Assembly (NCBI GenBank): GCA_902772755.1
Contig: CACYCD010000259.1
Location: forward strand, 1-5,195
Reading direction: 5' to 3'
Origin: an uncultured Ruminococcus sp.
GTDB taxonomy: Bacteria; Bacillota; Clostridia; Oscillospirales; Acutalibacteraceae
Length of the DNA stretch: 5,195 nucleotides
The notes beneath the pieces were generated by a model. That model saw only the letters and a list, made by a program, of their open reading frames with translations, ran no database searches and was not told the origin of the DNA. How positions within the stretch are numbered: the stretch's first letter is position 1; the number at the start of each line of letters is the position of its first letter. The position numbers were made by a program, and so were the translations under genes. Positions 5,181 to 5,195 of this stretch are shown one piece after another.

Positions 5181-5195
5181 AGGCAAAGCTGTTGA

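Overview
The window looks like a chromosomal segment from a low-to-mid GC Gram-positive bacterium, most likely a clostridial member of the Bacillota (Oscillospiraceae/Ruminococcus-like). The lineage is inferred from AGGAG-type ribosome binding sites about 6 nt before ATG, textbook sigma-A promoters (TTGACA-17-TATAAT), strong intrinsic terminators and the flavour of the proteins; it was not tested by any search. No mobile element, CRISPR array, tRNA or rRNA gene is visible.

Layout. At 1-988 (+) is the 3' three-quarters of murF (last cytoplasmic step of the peptidoglycan precursor pathway), cut by the window edge. A hairpin with U-tracts on both sides (about 990-1027) separates it from the convergent pantothenate genes. 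On the - strand, panB (2726-1887) and panC (1890-1048) overlap by ATGA and form a two-gene operon; panD is not present. Upstream, also on the - strand, come a TetR-family regulator (3566-2964) with its own perfect consensus promoter, then a multi-pass membrane protein of unknown function (4950-3859) with its own promoter and a strong terminator. At the right edge a perfect extended sigma-A promoter points right (+), so another transcript starts just beyond the window.

How the parts work together. PanB makes ketopantoate from 2-ketoisovalerate and PanC joins pantoate to beta-alanine, giving pantothenate for CoA. The most interesting element is the roughly 170-nt leader between the panB promoter and panB. 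It contains a 15-bp intrinsic terminator followed by seven U just before the panB ribosome binding site. It also contains a long-range 17-bp antiterminator helix that uses almost the same bases, enclosing a three-stem domain. This is the architecture of a transcription-attenuating riboswitch or other leader-RNA switch controlling pantothenate synthesis; the ligand or class is not established from sequence alone.

The TetR regulator has inverted repeats near its own start and -10 region, suggesting autoregulation. Its other targets cannot be told from the window.
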